64,000 bases of DNA from NCBI RefSeq assembly GCF_900107275.1, contig NZ_FNPI01000017.1, forward strand, positions 1-64,000, given 5' to 3'. Origin of the DNA: Evansella caseinilytica. GTDB taxonomy: Bacteria > Bacillota > Bacilli > Bacillales > Salisediminibacteriaceae. The position numbers and the translations under genes are program-made. Below are positions 34,670 to 44,136 of the stretch, one piece after another (the stretch's first letter is position 1; each line of letters begins with the position of its first letter). A model generated the notes under the pieces. That model made no database searches, had not been told where the DNA came from, and saw only the letters and a list, made by a program, of their open reading frames with translations.

Positions 34670-36113
34670 TTAGGTTGTGAGGAACTCGCTTGTTTCGTAT
34701 AGTTTAGGTCCTTTTTTGTTACCGTTTACTTTTCCAATTCGCCCGATGTCTCCAGATAAATTCTTCTTCTTTAAAAACCTCTCAATGCTTTTAATGCCCC
34801 TACAATCGGCTTTCCAATGGTTTGTTGGAGATACGCCATGTTGTTTCTTGTGGCTTCTGCAGTTCTACAAAGTATGTTGGTGGTTTCTCCCCTTCTTTGG
34901 ACTGGCTTTCCTCTTGTTGTTCCAATACGGATGTCATTCTTCCCTGCAGCGTCTTTATTTCCAGTCGATCTTTTAATGCAACCATGACGTCAATAAATTT
35001 ATCTAATCCTTTTGTACTCCAGCTTCGACCATTTTTTATTCGCTTGGCAAACACACTCATCGTTCCCTCCGCACTTCCCATTGGACGGAATTTCTCCGTA
35101 TCTATCCCTTTCTTTTTTAATTTCTCCCGGTAGTCACCAAGCGCCTTGGGATACCGGTTTAACTGGTTAATTAATTCTTCTAATCGCTTTTCTTTCTTCT
35201 CATTGTCGAGGGTTCCTACTGCACTATTCCATTCCACCATCAATCCATCGATGTCATATTGAGCCAATTTTTTTCGAATCGTACGATAGCGGCGATGATC
35301 CCGAAAGATTCGTTGAACATCTCGATCGATATGAAACCGGTCGATCACAAACGTCGCATTGTCTTGAAAATACTTCCTGCAAGCGGTTATCCACGGTGCT
35401 CCGTCTCCGTTAATGACAAGGTGATGCTTCGTTGGATCGTACTCATATGTCTGAAGCAGAAAGTCCTCTAACGCTTCCCAAAAGTTTCCCTTTCCTTTGT
35501 GGATATAGTGACGCTTCTTTACCAGCCTTGTTCGCTTCCCATTGACTTTCCACCCTTGGTGCACACTCGCTATCTTGATCTCTCTTCCTTTTTTGTTTTT
35601 CTCTTGGCTCTTGGTATACAAACCATCCACTTCTACAAAGAGCACTTGTTGCTCTACCGGCTCCGGATCTTTTGGCAGGACTTCTGTATTCAATAGTTGT
35701 TGGCGAATGCTCTCATGACTAATCACCCGATACCCCAGCAGTTTCTCCAAGGCTTTTCCTGCCTGTCTATAAGATACTCCTGTGACGGCTTATTCCATGG
35801 CCATCTCTTGCACCACTGGACTCATTCCTTTTGACCCGTCAAAGGATAAATACCGATCCAACAGATACACATATTCTCCTGTCTCCCGATCCTTATAATA
35901 ACTTCGCTTTACTTCCACAGCGCCAAACACCGATTCAAATTGCAGCCGTCTTTTATCGTGATAACGAAATCGTTTCTTGTCTCTTGCTTCTTTTATTTTT
36001 TCATCCATTTCTGTTAACGTCTCCGCCATGACTTCGGCAAAACTCTCCTGTAAGGCTCGAAACGTTCGTTGTTCTAACTCTTTCATTGTGATCGGATTTA
36101 TGGTATCTTTCAT
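34670..36113 (-). pseudogene. ISLre2-family transposase, broken by a nonsense codon and a frameshift
   Basis: Reading starts at 36113 (GELEQRTF-type N-terminal region), reaches VQEMAME and then a TAA at 35792-35790; the same frame continues with AVTGVSYRQAGKALEKLLG, typical of ISLre2 (UPF0236) transposases, to a stop at 34800. The last part of the protein (FLKKKNLSGDIGRIGKVNG to about 34670) lies in another frame, so a frameshift near 34805-34815 is also needed. Conserved pieces such as VEVDGLYTK, HHLVINGDGAPW and FVIDRFHIDRD remain. The insertion is presumably dead. I could not define its exact ends; the surrounding non-coding flanks run to about 34550 and 36200. Confidence 0.85.
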
Positions 36114-36354
36114 AAGGAGGACTCCTTCTTTCTAGTTGTGGTTTGGCGACTTTAACTATACAAGAAGTTCGTCCTCTTTTTCTTCGATTTTGCTCATACC
36201 TGTGCCCTCTCCCACTTGGTATGCCTGCTGAGTTACTTCTACACTCTCTACCTCGGTTACATATTCTTCCTTTTATTCCTTATTTTTCTCCCACAAACAT
36301 TTTACTCTAACCAACTGAAACGTTTATCTTTTTAGTGTCTATACCAATAAAAAC

Positions 36355-36395
36355 ACTCTGCAGTACGTTAATGTCCTGCAGAGTGCCTGGCACCG
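36355..36395. repeat. REP element 4, inside the 3' end of the VanZ-like gene
   Basis: Left arm shortened to CACTCTGCAG, right arm CTGCAGAGTGCCTGGCACC complete. The last codons and the stop codon of the VanZ-like gene lie in it. Confidence 0.85.
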
Positions 36396-36883
36396 CCAAT
36401 AAAAATAAGGATTCCAAGAAGGCCGGCAATCGAATCAAAAATAACATCTTCCACCAGCCCGGTCCGGTATGGATGAAGGAATTGACGGTATTCATCAATT
36501 GATGCATATAATATTACAAATAACCAAGCAGTTGAACCTGCCCAAAACTTAGATAGCAAATATTGCTTTGCCAAACGGTAAACAAGAACACCAAGGACTG
36601 CATACACGAACACATGGGCACCTTTCCTAAGAAAAAATTCAACAAAAGCTGCCGGCGTTCTCGTTTCTAAGCTGACTATAGTACCGCCATATTGAAACGA
36701 AACCCATGAAAACCACTGATTTACCCAGTCCAGATTAACTCCTTGAAATAGCGGCTGAACATTTTGATCTTCGTAGGATTGAGAAGAGGAAAAGTGTATC
36801 AAGCCTATCCAGCACAGCAAGGGCAGGACATAGTATAGTAATATTCCAATACGACGTTTACTTCCTGCTTTCAAAAAAAACAC
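36368..36883 (-). CDS. VanZ-family membrane protein with a REP-derived C-terminus
   Basis: 171 residues, four to five membrane segments. VanZ features: N-terminal LLCWIGLIHFSSS, KGAHVFVYAVLGVL, and YASIDEYRQFLHPYRTGLVEDVIFD. VanZ-like proteins are linked to glycopeptide resistance and lipid or wall physiology; exact role unknown. The natural C-terminal helix (SIAGLLGILIFIG) runs straight into GARHSAGH, which is encoded by the REP palindrome and gives the stop codon. The original terminus is therefore lost. Confidence 0.85.
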   Translation of the reverse strand: MFFLKAGSKRRIGILLYYVLPLLCWIGLIHFSSSQSYEDQNVQPLFQGVNLDWVNQWFSWVSFQYGGTIVSLETRTPAAFVEFFLRKGAHVFVYAVLGVLVYRLAKQYLLSKFWAGSTAWLFVILYASIDEYRQFLHPYRTGLVEDVIFDSIAGLLGILIFIGGARHSAGH

Positions 36884-37057
36884 CTCATCAAATGTGGTTT
36901 GTGTAACTAGACGACAGTTGAATCGGAATCACGCTGTCTTTAAATAGAAACTATTTTATAAGATGTACTGCATTACATCATACTTTATAACCCATTAAAA
37001 TGATGTGATGACTAATATTTTTTTATGCCGTTTCACTTTAAAGCTTTACCGTAATAT

Positions 37058-37074
37058 AAGGTGCCTGGCACTTT
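37058..37074. repeat. REP half-site 5 at the sortase stop codon
   Basis: AAGGTGCCTGGCACTTT, the AAGGTGCC subtype, preceded by a degenerate centre (CACTTTAAAGCTTTA). Overlaps the sortase stop by 2 bp. Confidence 0.6.
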
Positions 37075-37648
37075 AATTAAGTGGTTTTGCGTTTAAAATA
37101 TAGCGTTGCGGCGCATTGCCGATAAAGCCGAATGGATAGCAGGTCGATACTGTCAGCAGCTCATCATCGATCGTAAAATCAATCACAGTCGTATCATCTG
37201 CATCAACGATAAATGTTTCTTCGATTTCGTAACGAAAAGTACCGTAACTCATTTGCACTTCAAAAATGTCTCCGATCTCCAGCTCTCCTAAATTCCTGAA
37301 AACCGTGTCCCTGTGGCCCGACAAAACAATTTGTCTGCCGTCTGTCGGAAACCCGGTGCCCTGATAATGGCCAACACCACGTGCTAAATCGTCTTCATCC
37401 GTTCCTTCTACAATTGGGAGGTCCGATTCTAATCTAGGAATCGTTAAAATACCGACCACATCACCTTGACCCGGATCAAAGTCCTCTAAGAGCTGCTCGT
37501 ACTCTCCATCTTCATCCGCAAAAACAATATTTTTGGCCACTTCCATTGCCTTGTCTTGTTCAGCCTTCGTTTGATAGATATCAAAACCTGCTTTTCCGAT
37601 AATAATCAATCCTGCAAGTATGAACACCCACGCTATTTTTTTTAGCAA
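37073..37648 (-). CDS. Class D sortase
   Basis: 191 residues if started at the TTG at 37648, which has GAGGTG 6 nt upstream; the GTG at 37657 has no good site. One N-terminal membrane segment, then the sortase beta-barrel: TIPRLESDLPIVEG, catalytic His112 (VLSGHRD), Cys170 (LTVSTCYPF) and Arg182 (APQRYIL). The enzyme should cleave LPxTG-like signals and anchor proteins to the wall. No sortase substrate gene is visible here. A REP hairpin lies in its 5' leader. Confidence 0.9.
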   Translation of the reverse strand: MLKKIAWVFILAGLIIIGKAGFDIYQTKAEQDKAMEVAKNIVFADEDGEYEQLLEDFDPGQGDVVGILTIPRLESDLPIVEGTDEDDLARGVGHYQGTGFPTDGRQIVLSGHRDTVFRNLGELEIGDIFEVQMSYGTFRYEIEETFIVDADDTTVIDFTIDDELLTVSTCYPFGFIGNAPQRYILNAKPLN

Positions 37649-37673
37649 CCAATCCACCTCGACTTTTTTTGAA

Positions 37674-37723
37674 GGTGCCAGGTACTCTGCGTCGCTTTAA
37701 AGTAACGCAGAGCACCTGGCACC
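37674..37723. repeat. REP element 6 in the sortase leader
   Basis: 50 bp: GGTGCCAGGTACTCTGCG, centre CTTTAAAG, CGCAGAGCACCTGGCACC. It is one of few copies lying before a gene rather than after one. Confidence 0.88.
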
Positions 37724-37739
37724 TTAATCTAGTAAATAC

Positions 37740-37791
37740 ATTATATCAAAAAAAATACACGGGAGAAATTCCGCTGTGAAAATCTTTTCAC
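37740..37791 (-). promoter_or_regulatory. Possible sortase promoter and palindrome
   Basis: On the minus strand a TATAAT hexamer (37745-37740) lies before the sortase leader; no good -35 is seen. A 16-bp palindrome GTGAAAATCTTTTCAC lies 31 bp further upstream at 37776-37791 and could be an operator. Confidence 0.35.
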
Positions 37792-37966
37792 TTTTCGTTA
37801 TGGATAGCCAGTGTTCATTAAATTTTTCACTACTTTTACAGCCTGCCGACGGCAATTATCCTTGTGGAAGACTAAGTAACTGTTTCTTCGCAACGACAAT
37901 AGTAATCTAACTGCTTCTTTTGGGAAATCAAGATCACGGAAACTTAAAAAGAAATATGGTCATGAA

Positions 37967-38016
37967 AGTGCCAGGCACTCTGCAACGCTGTGAAGTGGAG
38001 CAGAGTGCCTGGCACC
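37967..38016. repeat. REP element 7 after xylB
   Basis: AGTGCCAGGCACTCTGC, centre AACGCTGTGAAGTGGA, GCAGAGTGCCTGGCACC; 8 bp past the xylB stop codon. Confidence 0.88.
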
Positions 38017-38024
38017 ATATTACA

Positions 38025-39518
38025 TTATCTAAACTCTCTTAATCCTTCGTTGATTTCTTTTGTTTGGTGATAGACTTGTTTGTACAATTGGAACAGCTTT
38101 GCGTATTTTTCCGTCCGCACTGCATCTGGTTTGTAGACTTCCTTTTCTTGTACAAATATATCGGCACACTCCTTCAAAGAAGAAAACCAGCCTGAGCCGT
38201 AGGCCGCAAGCATTGCCGCTCCCATTCCCGGCCCTTGCTCACTTGCAAGCTTGACAATATCCGCCTGAAACACATCCGCCTGGATTTGCAGCCAGGCTTC
38301 GCTTTTTGCTCCTCCGCCGATGGAGATGATCGTCTTTATTTCTTTCCCGCTCTCACGGAAAATTTCAATCGACTCATTTAATGAAAAGGTGATACCTTCA
38401 ACAACTGCCCGTGTAAAGTCACGCTTTTCATGACCGGAGTGAGCGCCGATAAAGCTGCCGCGAATATCGGCATTCGCATGCGGCGTCCTTTCACCGACGA
38501 TATAGGGAGTAAACAATAGCCCCTTTGCGCCAATCGGACTTTCTTCTATTGCTTTTACAAGCTGGCTGAAATCCTCATCCGCTGCAAAAACGTCCTTAAA
38601 CCAGCTCAAGCTGTAACCGGCTGCCAACGTGACACCCATTGTATAAAAAGCCGCTTCGTCCCCATGGTTAAAATAATGAACTTTCCCTGCAAAGTCTTTA
38701 TCTGAAGCTGATTCATAGGAAAGGACAACTCCTGATGTTCCCACGCTGCACAGCGTTTTTCCATCCTCCAAAATCCCGGCACCAATGGCACCGCACGCAT
38801 TATCGGCTCCCCCGGCATAAACACCCGTTTCCGCCCGCAATCCGGTTTCCGCAGCAACTTCCGGCAACAACCCACCCACTTTTGCATGAGAGGCGACTAA
38901 CGGCGGACATATATCCAGTGACAGTTCAAACGCATCGCAGATTTCTTTACTCCATTTCTTTCCGGACACATCCAGCAGCAAAGTCCCGGCAGCATCAGAA
39001 TACTCACTGTGAATCGCGCCCGTCAAACGATAGCGTAAATAATCCTTCGGCAGCAAAAAGACAGCCGCTTTATCAAAAATTTCCGGCTCGTGCTTTTTCA
39101 CCCATAATATTTTCGGCAATGTAAAGCCTTCCAGAGCAGGGTTTTTCGTCAATGCCAGCAACCGTTCTTTTCCAAGGGTCGTCTCGATCTCACGGCATTC
39201 TTTTGTCGTTCTTGTGTCATTCCACAAAATCCCCGGTCGCAGTACACGATTTTCCTTGTCCAGCAGTACAAGCCCGTGCATTTGCCCGGAAAAACTCATC
39301 CCTTCGATCGCATCAGCATCTTCCATGCCGCTCGTTATATCTTTTATTGCCAACAATGTTTTTTCCACCCATTCCTCGGGATTCTGCTCACTAAAGCCTG
39401 CTTTCTCCTGAATCAATGGATATTCCCGCGACGCCTCTGAACAAACCTTTCCTGCCTCATTGACAAGCAGAACTTTAACCGCGCTTGTTCCAAGATCCAC
39501 GCCAAGTACATACTTCAT
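38025..39518 (-). CDS. xylB: Xylulokinase
   Basis: About 497 residues from the ATG at 39518, with GGAGGA 6-7 nt upstream; a closer ATG at 39524 would crowd the site. FGGY kinase with N-terminal phosphate loop GVDLGTSAVKVLL, substrate motif SGQMHGLVLLD, LWNDTRT, catalytic-base region GGADNACGAIG and C-terminal adenosine motif ISIGGGAKSEAW. It phosphorylates D-xylulose from xylose isomerase, feeding the pentose phosphate pathway. It follows xylA on the same strand but 694 bp away, with a terminator between them, so coupling is looser than in B. subtilis. Confidence 0.95.
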   Translation of the reverse strand: MKYVLGVDLGTSAVKVLLVNEAGKVCSEASREYPLIQEKAGFSEQNPEEWVEKTLLAIKDITSGMEDADAIEGMSFSGQMHGLVLLDKENRVLRPGILWNDTRTTKECREIETTLGKERLLALTKNPALEGFTLPKILWVKKHEPEIFDKAAVFLLPKDYLRYRLTGAIHSEYSDAAGTLLLDVSGKKWSKEICDAFELSLDICPPLVASHAKVGGLLPEVAAETGLRAETGVYAGGADNACGAIGAGILEDGKTLCSVGTSGVVLSYESASDKDFAGKVHYFNHGDEAAFYTMGVTLAAGYSLSWFKDVFAADEDFSQLVKAIEESPIGAKGLLFTPYIVGERTPHANADIRGSFIGAHSGHEKRDFTRAVVEGITFSLNESIEIFRESGKEIKTIISIGGGAKSEAWLQIQADVFQADIVKLASEQGPGMGAAMLAAYGSGWFSSLKECADIFVQEKEVYKPDAVRTEKYAKLFQLYKQVYHQTKEINEGLREFR

Positions 39519-40212
39519 TTCCATTCCTCCTTTTTTGCCGGCATTTCCTCTGCCTGGCACGAACTGCGATGATCTATTCTTGAGTCCATTGTAAAAAAAC
39601 AGAAGACGGGATTGATCCTATGTCCAGCTAAACAAACCATCGCTGTCGCGAAAAAATCATGTGATAGACAGCAACTGCTAACATGCATAATAAAATGTAG
39701 TTTTTTATAGAAAAATCACGCGCTGTCTTTTATTGTTGGCTTAGTTTTATCATGCACTACTTTCGGCAGCCGTGGAAAAACGCTAACCGCGTGTTGTTGT
39801 TGCACTCATGTTTTTTACTCATCGTTCTGGCGATACAGTTTTACCAACAACGGCTCCTGCTCAGCCTGCAAGGATGTTTAATTGTCATTGCACAGAAGCC
39901 GCTACAGCCTTTGACCGTCCGCTTTTAAAAACAGGATGCACCCTTTCTAGACACGGATACATCCTGTTTTTTCAATCACCTGATCTCTCATCAGCAATTG
40001 CTTCAACCACACACGTCGATAGGCTTTCTATATATTACCGCAGCAGCCCTTTTACAAGGATGGTCAACAAGTCCGGAAACAGCGACTGTGAAGCTTACCG
40101 TCGGCGTGTTTTCTATGCTTGCTCCTGTATGTCCGTTGCACGCCCGCTGCTTGAAGCCTAGCCTCGTCAAGAATTTCTTGGCACTGTTATCTCCCTTATT
40201 TTCAACGCACAC
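39519..40212. other. 694-bp spacer between xylA and xylB
   Basis: No credible gene. Apart from the terminator at 39927-39972 I see no known element. It may contain a separate xylB promoter, which I could not identify. Confidence 0.4.
39927..39972. terminator. Terminator between xylA and xylB
   Basis: AAAAACAGGATG (39927-39938) pairs with CATCCTGTTTTT (39960-39971), T-run on both strands. It lies 240 nt past the xylA stop. Confidence 0.75.
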
Positions 40213-41535
40213 TTACAGTTCGTTGACATGAAGAAGATACTGGTTGATCGTTGCTTTAATTTTTTCCAGACGACCGGATTGGTTCGTGATCTCACCAAGG
40301 GAAAGTGCATGCTCCTCAAGCTCTTTCAAGCTCGTTGTCCCGGAAACGATTTTTTCTCCAATACCTGTATTAAAGGAGCTGTAACGTTCCTCGATAATGC
40401 CGTCCAGCACCTTATCTTCAATCAGCTTGTTGGCAACTTTCAAGCCGACAGCAAATGCGTCCATCCCGGCAATATGTGCGTGAATCAAATCATTTAATTC
40501 AAATGATCCGCGGCGAACTTTCGCATCGAAGTTTAAACCACCTCGCCCTAATCCGCCGTTTTTAACGATTTCATACATCGCCAATGTTGTAGAATACAAA
40601 TCTGTCGGGAATTCGTCTGTATCCCAGCCAAGCAGCGGATCACCCTGGTTAGCATCCACCGATCCGAGCATTCCCGCTTCACGCGCAACGCGAAGCTCAT
40701 GCTCAAACGTGTGTCCCGCAAGCGTGGCATGGTTTGCTTCGATATTGAACTTAAAGTGATTCTGAAGGCCGTATTGGTATAAGAAACCGATTCCTGTCGC
40801 CACATCGAAATCATATTGGTGCGTTGTCGGCTCTTTCGGCTTCGGTTCAATTAAAAATTGGGCATCAAAGCCGATTTCTTTCGCATAATCAATCGCCATA
40901 TGGTAGAAACGGGCAAGGTTATCCAGCTCCAGCTTCATATTTGTATTCAGCAACGTTTCGTAGCCTTCACGACCGCCCCAGAAGACATAGTTTTCCGCAC
41001 CGAGTTCTTTACCGACTTCCAGACCCTTTTTTACTTTGGCAGCCGCATACGCATAGACATCTGCACTGTTTGTTGTTGCTGCACCGTGTACAAAGCGCGG
41101 ATGAGTGAAATTGTTCACCGTGTTCCAGAGAAGCTTCACGTTGCTTGTTTTCATATAATCTTTAATCATTGCAACGATGACATCAAGATTCTTGTTGGAT
41201 TCCTTTAATGATGCGCCTTCTGGAGCCACGTCCACATCATGGAAAGCGAAAAACGGTACATTTAATTTTTCAAACAATTCAAACGCTGCCTCAACGCGGG
41301 CTTTGGCTTTATCCAATTCGGAAAGGCTGTCCCACGGACGAACCATTGTACCGGCCCCGAACGGATCGGAACCATTTGCAGTAAACGTGTGCCAGTAGGC
41401 CACGGAAAAACGAAGGAACTCCTCCATTGTTTTTCCGCCGACTGCTTCCTTCGGATTATAGTATTTGAATGCAAATGGATTCGTTGACTTGTGTCCCTCA
41501 TAAACTACTTTTTCTACACCTTTGAAGTATGCCAT
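40213..41535 (-). CDS. xylA: Xylose isomerase
   Basis: 440 residues, usual for class II xylose isomerases. It converts D-xylose to D-xylulose in the cytoplasm. Seen: [13 protein letters not shown] with the catalytic His, [26 protein letters not shown] with metal-binding Glu and Lys, [20 protein letters not shown], and the C-terminal metal site [20 protein letters not shown]. First gene of the xylose pathway with its own promoter, overlapping operator and a downstream cre site, so it should be xylose-induced and glucose-repressed. Confidence 0.98.
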   Translation of the reverse strand: MAYFKGVEKVVYEGHKSTNPFAFKYYNPKEAVGGKTMEEFLRFSVAYWHTFTANGSDPFGAGTMVRPWDSLSELDKAKARVEAAFELFEKLNVPFFAFHDVDVAPEGASLKESNKNLDVIVAMIKDYMKTSNVKLLWNTVNNFTHPRFVHGAATTNSADVYAYAAAKVKKGLEVGKELGAENYVFWGGREGYETLLNTNMKLELDNLARFYHMAIDYAKEIGFDAQFLIEPKPKEPTTHQYDFDVATGIGFLYQYGLQNHFKFNIEANHATLAGHTFEHELRVAREAGMLGSVDANQGDPLLGWDTDEFPTDLYSTTLAMYEIVKNGGLGRGGLNFDAKVRRGSFELNDLIHAHIAGMDAFAVGLKVANKLIEDKVLDGIIEERYSSFNTGIGEKIVSGTTSLKELEEHALSLGEITNQSGRLEKIKATINQYLLHVNEL

Positions 41536-41584
41536 TTGAAAAACTCCTCCTTATTTTTTCATGTGGATTGCTTTGCAGCATAAA

Positions 41585-41598
41585 TGAAACCGTTATCA
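41585..41598 (-). promoter_or_regulatory. cre (CcpA) site in the xylA leader
   Basis: TGAAACCGTTATCA matches the consensus TGWAANCGNTNWCA at every defined position. It lies about 40 bp downstream of the xylA -10, so CcpA would block elongation. Confidence 0.8.
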
Positions 41599-41635
41599 AC
41601 GATGATGAAAAAAATTTCATTGATGATTTAAAAAT

Positions 41636-41664
41636 AGTATAACACCGAAACTTAGTTTGTTCAA
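41636..41664 (-). promoter_or_regulatory. xylA SigA promoter
   Basis: On the minus strand TTGAAC (41664-41659), 17-bp spacer, TATACT (41641-41636). The -35 region is covered by the XylR operator. Confidence 0.8.
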
Positions 41665-41676
41665 TGGATAAACTAA
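41652..41676. promoter_or_regulatory. XylR operator
   Basis: A 25-bp site with perfect 7-bp arms TTAGTTT and AAACTAA, matching the known Bacillus xyl operator form TTAGTTTGTT...AACTAA. It overlaps the xylA -35 and lies 37 bp before the xylR -10, so it could also control xylR. Confidence 0.85.
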
Positions 41677-41712
41677 TAAAAGTTTTACTTTTATTTTTTC
41701 TGAAAAATGCGG

Positions 41713-41718
41713 TATAAT
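41713..41718 (+). promoter_or_regulatory. Putative xylR -10 box
   Basis: A TATAAT hexamer 66 bp before the xylR start; no clear -35 at the correct distance, consistent with weak expression of a repressor. Confidence 0.5.
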
Positions 41719-41783
41719 CAGTGCTATAGTTTTATTTTTGTCGAAAAATGATAGTTCAACTAATATACAAAGTGGTGTTGCAA

Positions 41784-42932
41784 ATGAGTATTACAGGGGA
41801 TCAAACTTATATAAAACAAATGAATAAGAATCTTGTGCTTCATTCCATCCGCAGGGAAGCCCCGTTATCGCGGGCGCAGGTATCCCTTTCAACCGGCCTG
41901 AATAAAGGTACCGTTTCCAGCCTTGTCGCGGAACTGATTGATGAGAACCTCGTATATGAAATCGGTCCCGGGAAGTCCAGCGGCGGGCGGCGGCCGGTCA
42001 TGCTTATGTTTCAAAACAAAGCCGGGGCCTCCATCGGCATTGATATCGGCGTCAACTATATTTCCGGAGTGCTGACGGATTTAAATGGAAACGTGCTTGA
42101 AAAAAAAGAGACCGCATTACAGAACACAAACTATCGCTTAGTTTTTGCGGAAATCGTCAAAATAACGGAGGACTTAATTGCCGTTGCTCCCGCAACGCCA
42201 TACGGGGTCGTAGGTATCGGCGTCGGCGTTCCAGGAATTGTTGATGATCACGGCAACATTTTACTGGCACCAAACCTTGATTGGCAGGATGTGCGTTTGA
42301 AGGAGGAGATGGAAGATTACTTCCAGCTTCCCGTTACCGTCGAAAACGAAGCGAATGCCGGGGCTTACGGGGAAATGACCTTCGGACAAGGGAAGGACTC
42401 CGACACAATGCTGTTTTTCAGCGTTGGCATCGGGATTGGCAGCGGGATTATCGTCGACAAGTCCATCTTTCGTGGAACTAAGGGGTTTGCCGGCGAAGTC
42501 GGCCACATGAGCGTTGAAATGAACGGTGCGAAATGCTCCTGCGGAAACCGTGGATGCTGGGAGCTTTATGCATCTGAAAAAGCGATCGAAAACGAGGCGA
42601 AAAATTTTTATAATGAAGAATTACGGCTGGAAGATTTGTTGAAGAAAGCAGATGAAAAAGAGGCAGGAGCAATCCGTATCTTTCACGGTGTCGGGGAAAA
42701 TCTCGGCATTGGCATTGCCAATATGATCAATGTTTACAATCCTGACCTAGTCGTGATCGGCAATCGGATTGCCAAGAGCAAGCTCTGGATAGAAAATCCG
42801 CTGAAACGGGCGGTGGAGACACGGGCGCTTCCATTCCATCAGCAGAATGTGAAAATCGCCTTTTCCGAAATGAATTCCGATGGCATCGCTTTGGGGGCTG
42901 CTTATTTAATGGTGGAAACTTTTTTGGCTTAA
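41784..42932 (+). CDS. xylR: Xylose operon repressor, ROK family
   Basis: About 382 residues from the ATG at 41784 (MSITGDQTYIKQMNK), chosen because the winged-helix domain starts there; an in-frame ATG at 41748 is upstream. N-terminal helix-turn-helix (SRAQVSLSTGLNKGTVSSLV), then a ROK domain with IGIDIGVNYISG, VGVPGIVDDHG, and the zinc-type cluster CSCGNRGCWELYAS. In Bacillus XylR binds the operator without xylose and releases it with xylose. Divergent from xylA, with the operator between them. Confidence 0.95.
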   Translation: MSITGDQTYIKQMNKNLVLHSIRREAPLSRAQVSLSTGLNKGTVSSLVAELIDENLVYEIGPGKSSGGRRPVMLMFQNKAGASIGIDIGVNYISGVLTDLNGNVLEKKETALQNTNYRLVFAEIVKITEDLIAVAPATPYGVVGIGVGVPGIVDDHGNILLAPNLDWQDVRLKEEMEDYFQLPVTVENEANAGAYGEMTFGQGKDSDTMLFFSVGIGIGSGIIVDKSIFRGTKGFAGEVGHMSVEMNGAKCSCGNRGCWELYASEKAIENEAKNFYNEELRLEDLLKKADEKEAGAIRIFHGVGENLGIGIANMINVYNPDLVVIGNRIAKSKLWIENPLKRAVETRALPFHQQNVKIAFSEMNSDGIALGAAYLMVETFLA

Positions 42933-42937
42933 AAAGA

Positions 42938-42995
42938 GGTGCCAGGCACTCTGTCAGTCTGCACCGCGGCGCAGAACCGCAGAGTGCCTGGCACT
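42938..42995. repeat. REP element 8 between xylR and phosphoesterase gene
   Basis: GGTGCCAGGCACTCTG ... CGCAGAGTGCCTGGCACT, 58 bp. It fills the gap between two convergent stop codons: 5 bp after xylR and directly touching the phosphoesterase stop. GC-rich centre instead of the usual CTTTAAAG. Confidence 0.88.
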
Positions 42996-43718
42996 TTATA
43001 TTGTCGCCGTCTTAATAATATTTGCCATAAATTCTGCATTTGGGTAACCTACCTCTTTATATTGAGCAATCACTTTTTCTGTTTCATAGGTTACCCGATG
43101 GTTAGCAACACTGAACTGCTTTGCATCCCCTTCCACGATTAAATAGGCTGCTTTTGCCATGCCATCAAATGGGAGTCCGACACTTCCTGTGTTGGCGACA
43201 CATTTCCCATGGAAGTAACGAACGTAAGGCAGGTGGATATGTCCGTAGACATAAAGATCAGCAGCTTTCTTTCTTAGCATTTCGAACTCGATTGTCTCTG
43301 CATCAGCAGTCGGTGGTACAACAGTGAAAAGACTGTCTGGCGTAGCATGAAAACCGTAGATTTGCAACTGATCCGAAAGCTTAAGCGAAAAATCAGAAGG
43401 CAGGGATTGTAAGTATACAACATCTTCCGAATCTAGCTGACTGACAGTCCATTCACGCTCCGTCCGCATCATCTGCAATGCCTGATCAGGCACCTCTCCT
43501 TCTTTTATTCCACGAACCAACCAGTCATCTGCATTACCTTTGATGACAATTGTATTTAATGAACGAACCAGTTCCAATGCCCGTTTAGGTTCCGGACCTC
43601 GAAAACAGATATCTCCCAAAACCGCTATTTGATTAACATTCTTAGAGGCGATGTCTTCCAAAACCGCTTCAAGCGCAACCGCATTCCCGTGAACATCCGA
43701 AATAAACGCAATTTTCAT
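42996..43718 (-). CDS. Metallophosphoesterase (YfcE/MJ0936-like)
   Basis: 240 residues. Calcineurin-like fold with the metal motifs FISDVHGN (Asp, His), VLGDICFRGPEP (GD), KGNADDW (GN-D variant) and YGHIHLPYVRYFHG (GHxH). A small cytoplasmic phosphodiesterase is expected; the physiological substrate is unknown. AAAGGATGG lies 4 nt before the ATG. Flanked by REP elements on both sides. Confidence 0.88.
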   Translation of the reverse strand: MKIAFISDVHGNAVALEAVLEDIASKNVNQIAVLGDICFRGPEPKRALELVRSLNTIVIKGNADDWLVRGIKEGEVPDQALQMMRTEREWTVSQLDSEDVVYLQSLPSDFSLKLSDQLQIYGFHATPDSLFTVVPPTADAETIEFEMLRKKAADLYVYGHIHLPYVRYFHGKCVANTGSVGLPFDGMAKAAYLIVEGDAKQFSVANHRVTYETEKVIAQYKEVGYPNAEFMANIIKTATI

Positions 43719-43752
43719 GATACCATCCTTTCTTAAATTTCATATTGCTGCA

Positions 43753-43806
43753 AAAGTGCCAGGCACCTTATATCGCTTTAAAGTATTATAAGGTGCCTGG
43801 CACTTT
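43753..43806. repeat. REP element 9, AAGTGCC...CACCTTATA subtype
   Basis: AAAGTGCCAGGCACCTTATA, centre TCGCTTTAAAGTAT, TATAAGGTGCCTGGCACTTT. The arms form a 20-bp palindrome. The inner arm differs from the common CACTCTG type. Confidence 0.88.
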
Positions 43807-43814
43807 TTATTATA

Positions 43815-43844
43815 ACAAAAAAATACGGACATCAAGCCCGTATT
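43815..43844 (-). terminator. Terminator of the small CxxC protein gene
   Basis: On the minus strand AATACGG...CCGTATT (7-bp stem, 9-nt loop) followed by T7; 14 nt past the stop codon. Confidence 0.8.
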
Positions 43845-43857
43845 CCAAGTTACATTT

Positions 43858-44064
43858 TTAATTCAGACCAGCCCAATCATCATAGGAACCACTACCCTCG
43901 CATCCCGGACAATCATAGTAAGAAGCAGCATACATATACTCGTTGGCAATTGTATGAAATCCACGTCCATTACAATCAGGACATTTGCCCTCTGCCTTCG
44001 CAATTGCCACTTTCTTTTCATATCTGGCTGTTTTCCAGTCGGAAATGGCACTGAAAAGTCCCAT
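43858..44064 (-). CDS. Small DnaJ-type CxxCxGxG zinc protein
   Basis: About 68 residues. The ATG at 44064 (MGLFSAISDWK) is preceded by GAGGTGAGG; a GTG at 44073 would lie inside that site. It contains CPDCNGRGF and CPGCEGSGS, a pair of motifs as in the DnaJ zinc region, enough for one zinc ion. No other domain. Own terminator immediately after. Function unknown; related short proteins are common in bacilli. Confidence 0.75.
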   Translation of the reverse strand: MGLFSAISDWKTARYEKKVAIAKAEGKCPDCNGRGFHTIANEYMYAASYYDCPGCEGSGSYDDWAGLN

Positions 44065-44136
44065 TAACCTCACCTCATCACTTGTTTTTCCTTAGGTTGT
44101 GGAAAAGCAAGCAATTTTATACATAAATACGTAAAA

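Noticed and set aside
39808-40161. 117-codon plus-strand frame in the xylA-xylB spacer
   Set aside because: It reads straight through a strong terminator hairpin and has no ribosome site.
40003-40212. 69-codon frame directly after xylA
   Set aside because: No ribosome site other than within xylA and no recognisable protein pattern.
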